Assembly (NCBI GenBank): GCA_002104945.1
Contig: MCFH01000029.1
Span: forward strand, 310,001-374,000
DNA: 64,000 bases
DNA from: Piromyces finnis
Lineage: Eukaryota > Neocallimastigomycota > Neocallimastigomycetes > Neocallimastigales > Neocallimastigaceae
Direction of reading: 5' to 3'
Each line of letters starts with the position of its first letter. Position 1 is the first letter of the stretch. Under the pieces are notes generated by a model. The model made no database searches. It had not been told where the DNA came from and worked only from the letters and a program-made list of their open reading frames with translations. A program made the position numbers and the translations under genes. This document shows, one piece after another, positions 30,754-43,945 of the stretch.

Positions 30754-32295
30754 TTTCACTTTAATTATTTAAACATATACATATTAATAATTATAATATA
30801 TTTATTTTAAGAATTCATTATTACTATTATTATTGTTATTACATTAATATCAATTGTTATATATATTAAAATTATACCCAATTAATTAAAATATATATTA
30901 TTTAAAAAATTTTAAATAAAAAAAAAAAAGGAATGAGGACATTTCAAATTTCGAATTAAAAATTATTCATTCACATTAAACAATAATAAATAGAAAAAAA
31001 TATGAATAAAAAAAATAATAAGAAGAAAGATAAGAAAAAAAGAAAGAAAGAAAAGAAAAGGAAGGAAGGAAAAAATATATATATTAAAAAAAATAAATAA
31101 TTTTTTTATTAAATTTCGAATTAATAGTTATTTTAGAAATTAAAAATTTTCTTTTTCTTCTTTTTCTTCCTTTATTTCTTTTTTTTTTTTTTTTTTTTTT
31201 GAAATTTTATTTTCAATTGGACATTCCAATAATTAATTATACACTTCATTATCTTAAAGTTGTGGACATTTTATTATTATTTAAAACATTTTTTTCTTTT
31301 AACATTTAAATATATAAATAAAAATTTCTTTACATTTCATTTTATTTATTCAATTTTTTCTTGCTATAACATTTTCACCATAAAAAATAAAAACTTAATA
31401 AAAATTTTTCATTCCGTATATATATTACCTCCAGTTTCAATTATAATAAAAATAAAGAGGAAGTATAATTTATATTTGTAATAAATTGAATAAAACATAT
31501 ATTTTATTTATAGTTTTTATAAAACTATCCAATCACTATTATATTATTAGGCCACCGTTTATATAATAGAAAAATTTTGTAAAAAAAATTGTAATTTTAA
31601 ATATGTTTTAAATGTAGATCAAAATTTCTTGTTATATGTTGTACATAAAATTAAATAAACGTATCAATAATAAATGATAATAAATAATAATTGTTTATTT
31701 CTTTCGAAAAAACAAATAGAAGTAAAATTATTATTAATAAATAATAATAAATGCAATTTTTATAAAATTAATATGTTAATAAATAAAATGATTAATAAAA
31801 TATATTATGTATATTATGTATATATTACAAAATTATTTAATTTATTTATTCATTTTTGTAATTCCAATTAAATAAATTATTATTACAAAATTCTTTTTAT
31901 ATTCACTTTAACAATTCAAATAACATTTGAAGAAGTTTCAGTTAATATTGAGTTAAAATTAAAATAATTAAAAATTCTTTATTAAATAAGGTAATATAAT
32001 AGTATAATAGAAATATCAGTAATATTTAATTTAATAATTAAATATTTAATATAAAAATATATTATAAATAAATTAATTATAACAACATAGTGATTTAATT
32101 TAAAATGATGCTTTTTTAATGAAAACAGAATATTAATAAAATTTCAATTAATTAATATTTAATATAGATAATATTTTTATATGTTTATATAAGTATATAT
32201 TTAGAAGAATATAATAATACAAATATTGATATTAAATACAATAAGATTTAACTTAATATTAAATAAACAAATTGAAAATTAAAGTCAAAATAACA
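30754..32295. other. Divergent intergenic region RPS7/NST1
   Basis: About 1.5 kb. Near RPS7 it carries the shared promoter motif at 30869-30882. Further on are purine-rich (31016-31075) and pyrimidine-rich (31150-31200) low-complexity stretches. The two open frames of 65-73 codons (31260-31481 and 31674-31871) are Ile/Asn/Tyr/Phe-rich, have no family resemblance and read as chance ORFs. Confidence 0.55.
30869..30882 (-). promoter_or_regulatory. Shared RP-promoter motif upstream of RPS7
   Basis: On the RPS7 sense strand this reads ATTGGGTATAATTT, about 116-129 bp before the ATG. The identical 14-mer lies about 90 bp before the RPL43 ATG. The first five bases are an inverted CCAAT box. Its regulatory role is inferred from conservation between two ribosomal-protein genes. 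Confidence 0.45.
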
Positions 32296-33482
32296 ATGGA
32301 TGATAAAGATAATATTAATTATAACGGTAAGCGTAAAACGAAGAAAAATGATATTAAATGTACATATATTTTATTTATAGTAACATTAAATATAATTTTA
32401 CAATAAATATAAATATAAAAGTAGTAACAAATCAAACAGCAAAAAAAAAGAAAAAAAGAAAGAAGAAGAAGGTATATATTATGAATACTTATTAAAAAAA
32501 AAAAATTAAATTTCATTTATAATAAGTTTAAAATTGATCTTAATATAAATATATTTTTAATATTTAGAATTCTTCAAAAGATTCAGAAAGAAATGAAGCG
32601 GGTATTTGAATATATAATTCTTCAAATTTGTTATAATATTAAAAAAGAATTGTATAATTAAATATTTAATTTATTAATTAAAATATAGTTATTGCAATGA
32701 AAAATAATATAAGACAATTTTGGAATAATCTGCCATCAAGCAAACGTAAAGAATTAATAAATATTGAAAAGGATAATGTCCTTAAAAGATTAAAAAAGTA
32801 TGAGAAAAATAATATTTAGAAAAATAAAAATCAATTATCTTTATTAATCAATAACTTAAATTAATACATTTCATAGAGCACCAGCAACAAATGATATTGA
32901 CATTTTTTATGACATGTATTATGAAGAACTTGAAAATTTCTTGAAAGATGATGAAAATTGTAGAAGTAAAAATTTAAAAATATAACTTTAATTAATAAAT
33001 TGTTTAAATTAAAATGTTAAATAATATTCATTAATATTATAAATAAAGATGAATTTTTTTCTACAGAATCTGATAAATTCTTAAAAAGCAATGGAAATAT
33101 CCATGGTAATAAATATATATATATATATATTATTTAAAAATATATGTAATAACACAAAGATAATAATATTAACATAACTAAAATAGAAAAAGATATAATG
33201 CCATTAATTGAAGAAAGCTTATTAAACGAACAAAAATTTAAAGAATTAGCAAAAAAAATTAATAAAAAAAATTATACAATAGATACTGAAGAAGATGATG
33301 ATGTTGATGATTATCAAAATAATTCATTATCTTCAGATGAAAATGAAAGTGAATTAAAAGATATTGAGGATGAAGAAAATGATAATGAAAATAAGGAGGT
33401 AATTTTAATTATTAAGAAGTAATATAGTAAACACTACTCACCAGAAATATAATAGTACTATTTTAAAATATTATTTAGTACA

Positions 33483-33515
<33 letters not shown>

Positions 33516-35726
33516 TTATTATTGAATAAAAAAAAATTAATAAAAGGAATTAGAATCTTATCAAATGAAGCAAGTTAATCAAGTATTTCATGTTATATCA
33601 ATAAGAATGTTTGAACATAGAATCTTACAAGCATATAAAGACCATGTAAGAACTATATTTTTTTATATTGATAAATAATAATTAATTTTTAATAAATATT
33701 ATATATTTTATATAATATAATAGATTGCATACCTTAATCAACAAAGATTATTTAAAGAATTGGAGCAGGAAAAATCAATAATAAATGAAAAAGAAAAAAA
33801 TAGAGCAAAAAAAAATGAAAAAAAACGAATAAAAAAACAAATAGATAAATTAAAAAAATCACAGAGTAATGATGATGATAATATTCAAAAGGTAGTTTTA
33901 AATAATAATAAATGATAATAATTTATTTTTTATATTCCTAATAAAAATATTAATCTTAAAAAAAATAGCTTCAAAAAGATATTAATGAATTACAACAAAA
34001 AAGAGAAGAGCTTAAGAATAAAAATATTAAATTGGAAATTTTGATAAAAAAAAAGGATGATGAAAATATAAAATTAAAAAATATTATGGATAAATTAATA
34101 GCTGAAAAGAAAAAAGAAGTTAAAGACCAACAACAACAAAAACAAATTAAATTAAAATTGATTGATAATCAGCAAAATGAAGAAACTCATGATATAGATA
34201 GTAACAGCGAGATTTTAATGGTTCAAGCAGATAACTTAATTAATAAAGAAAGTAATATAAATAGTGTTGAGATTGGCAAGATAAATGAAATTCAAAATAA
34301 ATTTAATAAAATTGAAAATGAAATCGCAAATACTACAGATAACTTTAAAAATATAGATATTATTAAACCCTCAATAACAAATAAAGAATCAAAAAATAAA
34401 TATAATCTAAAAGTCGGAGTTATTGGTGAAAGTCGTAATAACAGTGAAACTAATTCAGAAAATGAATCACCATTTTCATGGATTAATGAAAATATTCATA
34501 TGAATATGAATACAAATACAAATAATAATTTATTAAATACTACACAAGATATTGAAGAGAACAATTATAATAATATTAATAATGATAATAATGATAATAA
34601 TAATAGTTCAATACTGCCAATTGAAACTGATAGTACATTTATGAATATGATTCCAAACACCAAATTATCTGAATCACTTCTTAATCAAAATATATTAAAT
34701 AATTCAACGCAATCATTATTAATGCATCAGCAACAATCGCTTATACCTAATAATAAAATAAATTATTCAAATAATATAGGAATATTTAATAAAGATATAT
34801 TATCAAATAGTATACCTTTATTAAATAGTCAAAGTGAAAGTGCTAATAATCAGTTAAATAACTCCTTATTAAATAATAATAATAGTCAATACTTTTCGGA
34901 ATCATTTAATAAAATACCCAACAATCAAAATAATATATCTTATTTCAATTATCAACAAACACCATTTTCATTATTATCAAATTCTCTCTCAAATACATAT
35001 CAAAGAATGACTTTAAATAATAACTCAAATTCTCTAAAAAATATTTCTAAGTCAAATTTATTATCCAATTATTCACCAACATACTCAATTACTAATCCAT
35101 TAGATTCTAACTTTTCTCCTTTTATGATGCAAAAGAGTAATTCTGTATCATCGATAATAAGTAATAATAGTAATAATACTTTTGGCATGTCAAATATAAT
35201 ACCAAGCCCAATTTTACCTAATAGCATAAAGCATAACAAAAATATTACTGATAATAATCATGAAAGTAATAATAATATAAATGATGAGAATCAGGAAGTT
35301 AGTTTTAATAATAACCACAATTCAGAATATAATAATTGTAATAACAATCTACTAAATAAATCAACAGAATCCAACAGTAATAATTTAAATAATAAAATGA
35401 TAAAAGAAGATGATATTCCAGTTTCAAAAATCAATAATATTAATGAATTAGTAAAAAAGAATTCCTTAATAGATAATGAAGATAATATCGAATTATCTAA
35501 TCAATTTAAGCAATTGAATTTAAAGGAAGAAATTGCTAACTTTCAACCAAATTTATTGAATTCAAAAGAAAGCAATAATTTAGAAATATCAGTAAAAAAT
35601 AGTTTTTCTAATTCAATGGAAGTGAATTCTGATTTATTAAATAATAGCATATATTCAGATGATATTCAAAAAATGAAAATGATGCTTTATCAGCAAGAAC
35701 AACAAAAACTCATAAGTTCATTATCA

Positions 35727-35769
<43 letters not shown>

Positions 35770-36502
35770 TATTTGTTACTGAACTTATTAATAATCCTCC
35801 GAATTCTTCTTTTATAAGTAAGTCTAATAATAAAAGAGATTAATCATAAAATATAAATTTAATATAATATGCTAATCATATATTCATATATATATATATA
35901 TACATAAATTCAAATAAAAAGTTAATAATGAATTAAATAATTCATATTCCAATAAAATGTTAAGTCCAATTCAAAATTCATTTCTATATATGAATGATCT
36001 CTCTTTGAATTCAAATAATAGTAATAATAATAGTAATATAAATAGTAATAATACAAATGCAAAATTCCCAATAGAATCAGATAACAAATTTGGTATATTT
36101 AATAATAATATGTTACCACATAACGTTTATTCTATGAATATGATGAACTTTAACAATCCAATGATAAATATAAATAATTCAGGACCATTTGACTATGTAA
36201 ATTTTCAAAATAATCTAAAGACTAATCAATTTAACACCAAAAATATATTAACTGACACTCTTGAATCATTATCTTCACCTATAAATGATAATAATACATA
36301 TTCAACATTTATGAATATTAATAATAATCAAGTAGCAGGTAATAAGCTGGAAGTAAAAAATGATAATAAAAGCAAACTAAATGTTGAAAATAAAACTAAT
36401 GAATTTTCATCTCAGAATAGTATAAATGATATGAATAGTAAAAAAATATTAATGAATAAAAATTCATTAGAAATTCTTCAATGCCTTTTAAAAAAGAAAT
36501 GA
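32296..36502 (+). CDS. NST1: NST1-family stress-response protein
   Basis: Eleven exons: 32296-32326, 32422-32471, 32568-32601, 32689-32797, 32877-32965, 33049-33105, 33187-33398, 33547-33645, 33724-33891, 33969-35817 and 35922-36502 (3279 nt, 1092 aa). The conserved fungal NST1 core is spread over small exons: IRQFWNNLPSSKRKELINIEKDNVLKRLKK, then DIDIFYDMYYEELENFL, then ISIRMFEHRILQAYKD, followed by a Lys/Glu coiled coil. Yeast Nst1 is linked to salt tolerance and P-body/mRNA processing phenotypes. A Cys-rich segment (CSCTVCG type) that usually sits between the first two blocks in other fungi is absent here. The C-terminal 700 residues are Asn/Ser/Gln-rich and disordered, including an N15-type run. 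A stop at 35841-35843 is avoided by a GTAAGT donor inside SFISKS, which splices in frame to the last exon. Confidence 0.85.
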
Positions 36503-36967
36503 AACTAATATAAATTATTTATTTCTTAAATTACTATTAATAAGGTTTTACCTTTTTTTTTTTTTTTTTTTTTCTAATGTGGTATAATAAATAAATAAAG
36601 CACAAAATTAGTATTTATTATTAACTTATGAACAACTTTTATTGGTTATTTCATATATTTAGTTAATAAAATAATTAGAAATTTTAACTTCATAATATTT
36701 ATCACATATTAATTATTTATAAATACAAAATGTTTAAATATAAATCAAATAAAAAAATAAAAATAAAAAAATTATATATATATACAATTTTAGTAAAACT
36801 TATTAAGTTTATAATAGATGTTTATATTTTTATTATAAAACTATTTTCTATGCTTGTCATATTAAATTTATATACAATTATTAAATATATTCTTTATCAT
36901 TTATCTTTTTATTATTTTTTTTTTATTGATGATATAACAATATTAATGTATATTTTTTAAATAAAAA
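36503..36967. other. Convergent intergenic, no gene seen
   Basis: About 465 bp between the NST1 and CACUL1-like stops, with a T21-type run near 36551-36573. The 76-codon open frame here is Ile/Leu/Tyr/Phe only and is treated as noise. Confidence 0.55.
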
Positions 36968-38264
36968 TTATGATTCCAATATAATACGAGGTCTTTTATT
37001 CGAATAATTATCAAAATTATTATCATAAATATTTGAATTATTAAAACTCCTTTTTGGAGGCAAATGAGAAACATTTAAAGTAACTTCTTTATTTATTGGT
37101 GAGTATAAATTAAGTGAAGTAATATCATTTTTTTCTGAAATATCTTCGGAGTCAATATCAATTGAATATATGGATGAATATGACAATGATGAATAAGGCG
37201 ATGATATTTCATTTAACGATTCATTTTTAATTAAATTGATAAAGTATTGAGCTTCCTGTTTAGTATAATTAACCTGAAGTTCTGTGAAATTTTTTGGTAC
37301 TATAAAATTCGATACTGATTTTCTAAAAAGCATAGGATTTATATATGCGAATGCTATATTCATTTATATTTATATTTATATTAATATTTATTTTTTTTTT
37401 TTTTTTTTTTAATTTTGGATTTTAATATTTATATATATATTTATATTCTTACATGGGTTTAAAGTATACAACGCTTGTGTTATAGTAATTATTAAGGTTT
37501 GAGGTATTTGGATATTATTGTTAGTATACATGCACAAAGAATAACTTAAACGGTCTTTTATATAAACAAATAAATAATCTTCAAATATTTTTTTCAGTAT
37601 AACTGTTAAAGAGGTTTTGAGTTCTTCCATTATATAAGTTTTATTCTTTATTAAAAATGATTTATAATTATTAAAATATATTACAAAATATAAAATATAA
37701 TATTTTCTAAAACATATATATTACCAAATATGCAAAAATATTAATTATAATATCATAAGTTTTTACATAGTTTGCAACAATTTGGCTCAATATTGTTAGC
37801 CAAGTTTCATTTTGTTCAATAAAATTTAACTCTTTTATTGTTTCACTACAAAAATTACAATATATTTCTATTATATTATCATATAATAATTTTTTATGAC
37901 CTTGTCTACACAACGTATATACAATTCTATATTTGTATTAAATTGATATTTTAATATTTTATTTATTAATACATATTAATATAAATATAATGTATATCTA
38001 ACCTGTAAAGTTCTTCGTGTGAAAACAGACGCAAAGGAGTTGTTAACTGTTTATTATAATGTAGTACAACATCAACAAAATTTTTTAATATTGGAAAATT
38101 CTTATTATAATATGTCATATCTACCCAAAAATATATATATATTATATTACTATTAAATAAGAAATTTTTATATTAATAGATAATTAAAGAGGGAATATAC
38201 CATTATCAATATCACATTTATTTAATGGAAATTCATTTTTAAAGCTTACAATTGATTTAGGCAT
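36968..38264 (-). CDS. CACUL1: CACUL1-like cullin N-terminal repeat protein
   Basis: Exons 38264-38201, 38120-38003, 37926-37725, 37645-37453 and 37353-36968 (963 nt, 320 aa). The best fit I can recall is CACUL1 (CDK2-associated, cullin domain), a cullin-repeat protein with no C-terminal cullin-homology domain. The matching order is EELYR-VY-LC at the start of the domain, IFAYLNKTYI in the middle, then QALYTLNPSF-INPMLF. The final 90 residues are Ser/Asn-rich. No cullin-homology or Nedd8 site is present, and human CACUL1 (369 aa) has the same architecture. Human CACUL1 binds CDK2 and affects the cell cycle and NRF2; whether that holds in fungi is unknown. The alternative is a divergent cullin pseudogene or APC2-like fragment, but the reading frame is intact and ends naturally. 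Confidence 0.7.
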
Positions 38265-40050
38265 AATCCTGATTAAATAATAAAGCAATATAATATAATT
38301 TATTAATTATTTTAAATTTTAAAAATATTATATATTTATAAAATAAAATAAATTGTAAATCTTTAAAACACTTTTAACTGAAAGATTAATTTCTTCTATT
38401 AGATAATACATTTTTAAATATTGCTAAAGTTAAATATTGTTGATATTTTTTTATATAGTAAATTATTAAAATTTATGAATTTTGAATATTTAACTAAAAA
38501 TAAACAAAAAATAATTATTTTTTCATTATAATAACTATTTTTACCGATTTCTTTATTTTTCTAATTTCATATTGTCAATTCCTATATGTTTATCATTGCA
38601 TTAACTTTTACAAATTAACTATCGAGATTGATATAAAATCACAAAACTGAATGTTTTTATATTAAATATTTCTTTATTGTAATGAAACATATTTATTACT
38701 ATCATTTTGAATAATAAAAGTTGATATTTTAAAATAAATAATTACTTTAATATAAAGTGTATGTTATATATTTATTTTTAAAGAAAAAATTAGATTATTA
38801 CTTTAAAATTCAATTGACTTAATGCAAAAAATATATATATATATAATATTAAGATTTACTATTTAATAATTTTTTATTATTTTGTTAAAAAAATTTTACC
38901 CAATAATATAAAAATGAAAAAAAAAATATAATAGAATAGAATAAATATTAAATATTATATAATTATTTGATTTGATTTATATTTTAACATATTGATAATA
39001 TAATCTGTTATATATTAAAAATGTTTAATCCAAAATAAAATTATATAAAATAAAATTATATATAATTTACTTAAAAAAAATTTAAAAAATGTATATTTAT
39101 ACATATATATTTAAATATTTCAAAAATGTTAACCTATAAAAATGTAATAATTCTTTGATTTTTATAATTTAGAAATCCTATTGAAGTTTATAATAATATA
39201 TTGTTATTATATTAAATATAATAATTATAATTAAAATAAAAATTAATTTTATAAATTAATATAGTAGAAATATTCAAATATTATAATCAAAAAAAACTAA
39301 AGTTTTTTAAATTTATGTTTTTAAAACTAGTAAATTAATTATATTAAAAAATATTCAAAAGTTCGATTAGAGGTGAAGCTGAGACTTTTCATTTATTACT
39401 TTTATTATTTTATAATTTTATTATTTTATTAATTTATGTTAAAACATTATCGACAAAAATAATTACTAGTTTTTATCTAATACAATTAATAATAACTTTC
39501 TATAAAAGGTACTATTTTTTACTGTTAAAAAATAAAAAAAGTATAATAAAACATAATTACATAAAAAATAATATAATTATATATATTTAAATGTTCAAAA
39601 TATTCAAATGCTATATATATTTTAACATATATTTTAAAATTTTAGTAAAAGATAATAAATTAATAAATAAATAATAATATTTATTTTTTGTATTTCTATA
39701 TTTCTTCTTATTTAATAACTAACCTTTTATATTTATTTATATTACTCTAATCCTTAATTCCTTAATATACATAAAAAATGTTACACAAAGCAAATTTTAA
39801 TAAGTTAATCAATATTAAGTAAATATTAAAATTTAAAATATTTTTTATTATTTATACATAAATGATCATAAAATATTGCTTATTATTATTATTCTTTAAA
39901 TAGCAATGATGTTTAATAATTATATATTCTTTTAACACTATTTTAAATAAACATATTTATAAATACTATTTTTTATTTAACAATATATATTATTTTATAT
40001 AAAAGAATTAAACTGAAATAAATAAGGGTATAGTTTTTTTTTTTTACTAT
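38265..40050. other. Intergenic, AT-rich, no gene seen
   Basis: About 1.8 kb, the longest gene-free stretch. It contains no ORF above background and no tRNA. One slightly GC-richer spot around 39361-39390 (GATTAGAGGTGAAGCTGAGA) contains a CTGA box but lacks a convincing partner C box or stem, so I do not call a snoRNA. Confidence 0.5.
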
Positions 40051-42627
40051 TTAATGTCTGTTTCTTTTATTATGTTTATCATAATCATCATCATCTTCCC
40101 ATCTTGATTTTGAATGCCTTTTATTATTTGAATGTCGACTACTAGCATGTGAATTATTATCATCATTAGGATCAATTTTTTGTTCTTCTATTCCTGATTT
40201 CTTATATTTATTATTCATAATTTTTTCTATTTGCTTTAATTCACGACTTAGCTTTTCATCTTGAGATTTACTGCTAGCTTTGTGCTGTGCTGACTTTTGT
40301 CTTCCTTCTGAAGATTTAACACCATATTGAAAAGCAGCTTTCGGAATTATAACACTATTATCTTTATACTGTTTCCATTCCTCTTCAGTATCAAAATCCC
40401 ATCTTTTTAATTGCCTTTGCTTATTTCTGTTTGTACCAAGATCCATTTGTGAATAACCATCATCATCTTCTGAGTCAGATGAATCAGAGTAATCCAATTC
40501 ATTGTCTTGTTCTTTTGATAATGGCTTAATTTTATTTGGAACATTTAAATTATTTTTATAATTTTCATAATCTTGTGATTTAATATTATCATTATCCAGA
40601 TTATAATTAGAAAGCTTTGATGGCTTTGTATCAATATTTGATTGCCATGTATTTAATTGCTCACTTTCATTAAATTCTGGTGGTCTTGAAGGACCAATAT
40701 CAATATTTGATTGCCATGTATTTAATTGCTCACTTTCATTAAATTCTGGTGGTCTTGAAGGACCAATATCAATATTTGATTGCCATGTATTTAATTGCTC
40801 ACTTTCATTAAATTCTGGTGGTCTTGAAGGTCCAATATCAATATTTGATTGCCACGTATTTAATTGTTCACTTTCATTAAATTCTGATGGTCTTGAAGGA
40901 CCAACATTCTTATCTGATTGCCATAAATTCAATTTATTATTATCATTTTTATCATTAGTATTATTATTTGAATTATCAATGTTCATTTCAAAATTATTTT
41001 TATTATTATCAACACTTTTCATTATTTTATTATCATACTTATTACTCATAAGTTTTTCTAATAATTTTGAACCTTTAAATAATTCATTATTATTAATATT
41101 ATTAATATTATTCTCATCACTTTTATCTTCATTATTTTCTGTTGATCCAAAGTAATTTTTAACAATTAAGTTTTCCTTTTTATTTTCTGAATCCTTTTTA
41201 TCGAAATTTAGCTTATAATCTATACCAACATCATCAAAAATACTAATAAAATATTATATTAACATTAAATGATATAATTATAAGACATAAATATAATATA
41301 TTAAAATTATTTAATAGTTACTCTTCATAGTCTTCTGGTGGATTACTGATTTTCTCAAGTTTTTTCATTTTTTTTGTTTTTTCTTTTTCTTTTTTTTTAA
41401 TTTTTTTCTTTTCTTGAACTGATGAATTTTGAATATTTCTTATTCCAAGACGTACGTTTACCATGATTTGAGAAATTTTATCAATAACAAGATCATTTGT
41501 TGATACATTAAATTTATCCTATTTCATCATCATCCATTATTATCATTATTTTATTATTTTATTATTATTTTGTTATTTATTTAATATATTTTGTCTTACT
41601 TGATAATTTTTAATTTCTGCTTTACTTCTTTGCAATGTAATTGGTATATCGCTACTTCCAACATAATAACCGTTTTCTAATCCTAATTCCCAAACATAAG
41701 CCATTCTTCCTGCAATGAACATTTCATTTTTTAAAGGTAATTGTTCTTTTGGTTTTTCTACAGCCCAATAGTGAATATTCTTTGATATTACTGAATTGAA
41801 GGTTGGCTTTTTATTATCACCATGGATTTGTTCTACATATTCCTTAGCTTCATCATCTCTATTTTATTTTATTTTTTTTTAATTAAAATTATATAATAAA
41901 ATTGTTATTTAAAAATAAAATGATATGTTTACTGTGAATTTTACTATCTTATTACTTTTGTTTTTGTATTTTTTTCATTTCAAGTTCTTTTCTAACTTTT
42001 TGTAAAAATGCATAATCAAGACCTTTAACTAAATGCGTGTGAGATTCATCACCACCAAGATATTTTGATTGTTCATAAGTTAAAGTTTTTTCATTAATTT
42101 CAGTTTCACTTTAATATTATTTTGTTATACAATAAATACTAATTAGATAAATATATTTGTAAATTGCGCTTATATGTTTATTCACCTATTTTTATTTAGC
42201 ATTGAAAAAATTGCTTTAGTTTCCTCATAATCAGGATTCATTTCTTGACGTCTTTCCTTGGCACGATCACGATAATGCATATCCTCTTCCTCGTTAATAA
42301 GTTTTTTCCATCTTTATAATATTTAATTATCATTTAAATATAAAAATTAAAACATACATTTACTTTTAAAAAATATTTAATATATCATTATATACTGTTT
42401 TTTTGTATAACCTTTTTTTTGGTTTTGATTTAGAATTTTCATTTTTTAAGAATGAATTATCTCTTTTTGATGGCTTAAATTTATTGCTACTATATTTATA
42501 ATAAATAAATTAGTGAATAAAAAATTTAATATTATGTGAATATAATATTATTTCTATTCTAACAAAATTACGTTTTTTTTATAGGTTGTGGTGTCGTTAA
42601 TAATCTTCTAAAGTCGTCTTGATTCAT
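40051..42627 (-). CDS. IK: RED/IK spliceosomal B-complex protein
   Basis: Exons 42627-42572, 42489-42412, 42311-42186, 42108-41956, 41858-41600, 41518-41322 and 41242-40051 (2061 nt, 686 aa). RED (IK) joins SMU1 in the spliceosomal B complex. Signature segments appear in order: NQDDFRRLL-TP; YRDRAKERRQEMNPDYEET; SKYLGGDESHTHLVKGLDYAFLQKVR; AGRMAYVWEL with DIPITLQRSKAE; NDLVIDKISQIM. Toward the end come IFDDVG, SQMDLG, RWDFDTEEEW and PKAAFQYGVKSSEGR. The protein is longer than human RED (557 aa), mainly because of an Asn/Asp-rich insert containing five WQS-type repeats. The RE/RD dipeptide tract of animal RED is missing. It is divergent from RPS29 with only about 320 bp between starts. Confidence 0.94.
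40620..40930 (-). repeat. 69-bp coding repeat in RED
   Basis: Five tandem copies of a 23-residue unit (LNTWQSNIDIGPSRPPEFNE plus SEQ). The three central copies are almost identical at DNA level, differing by a few bases such as GGACC/GGTCC and CATGTA/CACGTA. The first (LNLWQSDKNVGPSRPSEF) and last (IDTKPSKLSNYN) are diverged. It lies in the linker before the conserved C-terminal block of RED. Confidence 0.95.
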
Positions 42628-42950
42628 TTTAATTATTTTTTAATTATTATTTATAAGATGAGTAAAAATTAAAATTATTATTAATTTATAATAATTGAAA
42701 CATTAATTAATTTTATACAATACCATAAATTATTGCATACTCACATGCATCCACATGCATCCAGAATATATTATCAATGATATTGTTAATAAATGTATAT
42801 TTATATTGTTGATTAATTGTTTGTAGTTATGATTGGACAAAGCCACTTACTTAAATAATATTATGATTTACTATTATGTGTTTACTTAATTTTTGATAAA
42901 ATTTTTTTTTTTCCCTCTCTCTTTTTAATTGATAGTATATTAATATTAAA
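42628..42950. promoter_or_regulatory. Divergent promoter RED/RPS29
   Basis: The 323-bp space between two divergent starts. On the RPS29 side there is an inverted CCAAT core (ATGATTGG ending at 42836), then a pyrimidine tract at 42902-42928 (T-run, CCCTCTCTC, T5). The tract lies just before the ATG and resembles the transcription-start or TOP-like region of ribosomal-protein genes. A short direct repeat of CACATGCATCCA-type sequence sits near 42742-42762. Confidence 0.5.
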
Positions 42951-43298
42951 ATGGCTCACGATCAAGTTTGGTTCTCTCACCCACGTCGTTACGGAAAGGG
43001 TTCCCGTTGCTGGTAAATATTGAAAATATGTGGATATTTATTTAAGCAAATTAATTATTAGAAAGGTTTTAATTTTGAATAATGGATGTATTAATATATA
43101 ATAGCCGTGTCACCGAAAATCGTGCTGGTGTTATCCGTAAGTACGGTTTAAATCTTTGCAGACAAGCCTTCCGTGAATACGCCGAAGACATTGGTTTCCA
43201 CAAGGTAAGCATAATTAATGAAATATACATTTTTATTAATATGAATTACATAGTTAATTATTAACTTTAAATTTTATAAAAAATATTAGTACCGTTAA
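42951..43298 (+). CDS. RPS29: 40S ribosomal protein S29 (uS14), altered zinc site
   Basis: Exons 42951-43012, 43105-43204 and 43290-43298 (171 nt, 56 aa, exactly the usual length). [19 protein letters not shown] and [13 protein letters not shown] are unmistakable uS14. The last exon is nine bases coding Tyr-Arg-stop, giving the conserved FHKYR end. The zinc ribbon normally uses C21, C24, C39 and C42. Here C21 (codon split TG|C) and C39 remain, but position 24 is Thr and position 42 is Ala; an extra Cys sits at 20. So the canonical CxxC...CxxC site is not intact. Exon base composition is far more GC-rich than neighbouring genes, as expected for a highly expressed gene. Reading through the second donor would give a non-conserved tail, so the 9-nt exon is preferred. 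Confidence 0.93.
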
Positions 43299-43945
43299 TT
43301 TCATATTAATGTATTATGCCGAAAATGTTTAGAAAAATAAGACGAAAGTCGGGAAAAAAAGAACATTTTCAATTATTTTAAACTTAATAAAATGAGCATT
43401 TTAAAATATATAAATAATTAGTGTAATAAAATAAATTTTTGTGTAAAATAGAGTTATATTGAGGGAAATCATTGAACGAGGGATTAGAAAATATGTTAAT
43501 AATAGATAGGTAAATAATGTAAAATTATTTTGTTGATTTGTTTTTTTAAGGAGGAAATGATATAGAGTAAAAATATATCTAATTAGAATATAAATTGTAA
43601 ATTAATGATTTATAAATTTTATAAATTTTCTGAAACACAAATAAATATATATTATAAAATTAAAAATAAGATTTTAATAGTTTAAAGTAATTAAGATATT
43701 TAAATATAAAAATAATTTCATAGTTTGCAAAAAAAAATTAATAAAACATTTTCAAATTTAAAAATGTTATTTATATTAATAGATCACATAACATAAATTT
43801 AATTTTTAATAGCCATACTTAAATATTTATAAAACCACAAAAAATAAATTTTATAACAGCATGATGTTACAAATAAATTTATGAAAATCTTATATCTATT
43901 ATGCAAAGTAAATATGATTGGCTAATAAATAATTTTATTTTCATG

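Noticed and set aside
30754-30759. Upstream GTG as alternative start of RPS7
   Set aside because: The ATG two codons later fits the family N-terminus and nuclear genes rarely start at GTG.
31260-31871. Two small plus-strand open frames between RPS7 and NST1
   Set aside because: Their composition (Ile, Asn, Lys, Tyr, Phe) is what random DNA of this base content gives, and no motif is present.
39361-39395. Possible tRNA T-arm or snoRNA (GTTCGATTAGAGG, CTGAGA)
   Set aside because: No acceptor stem, anticodon arm or matching C box could be found on either strand.
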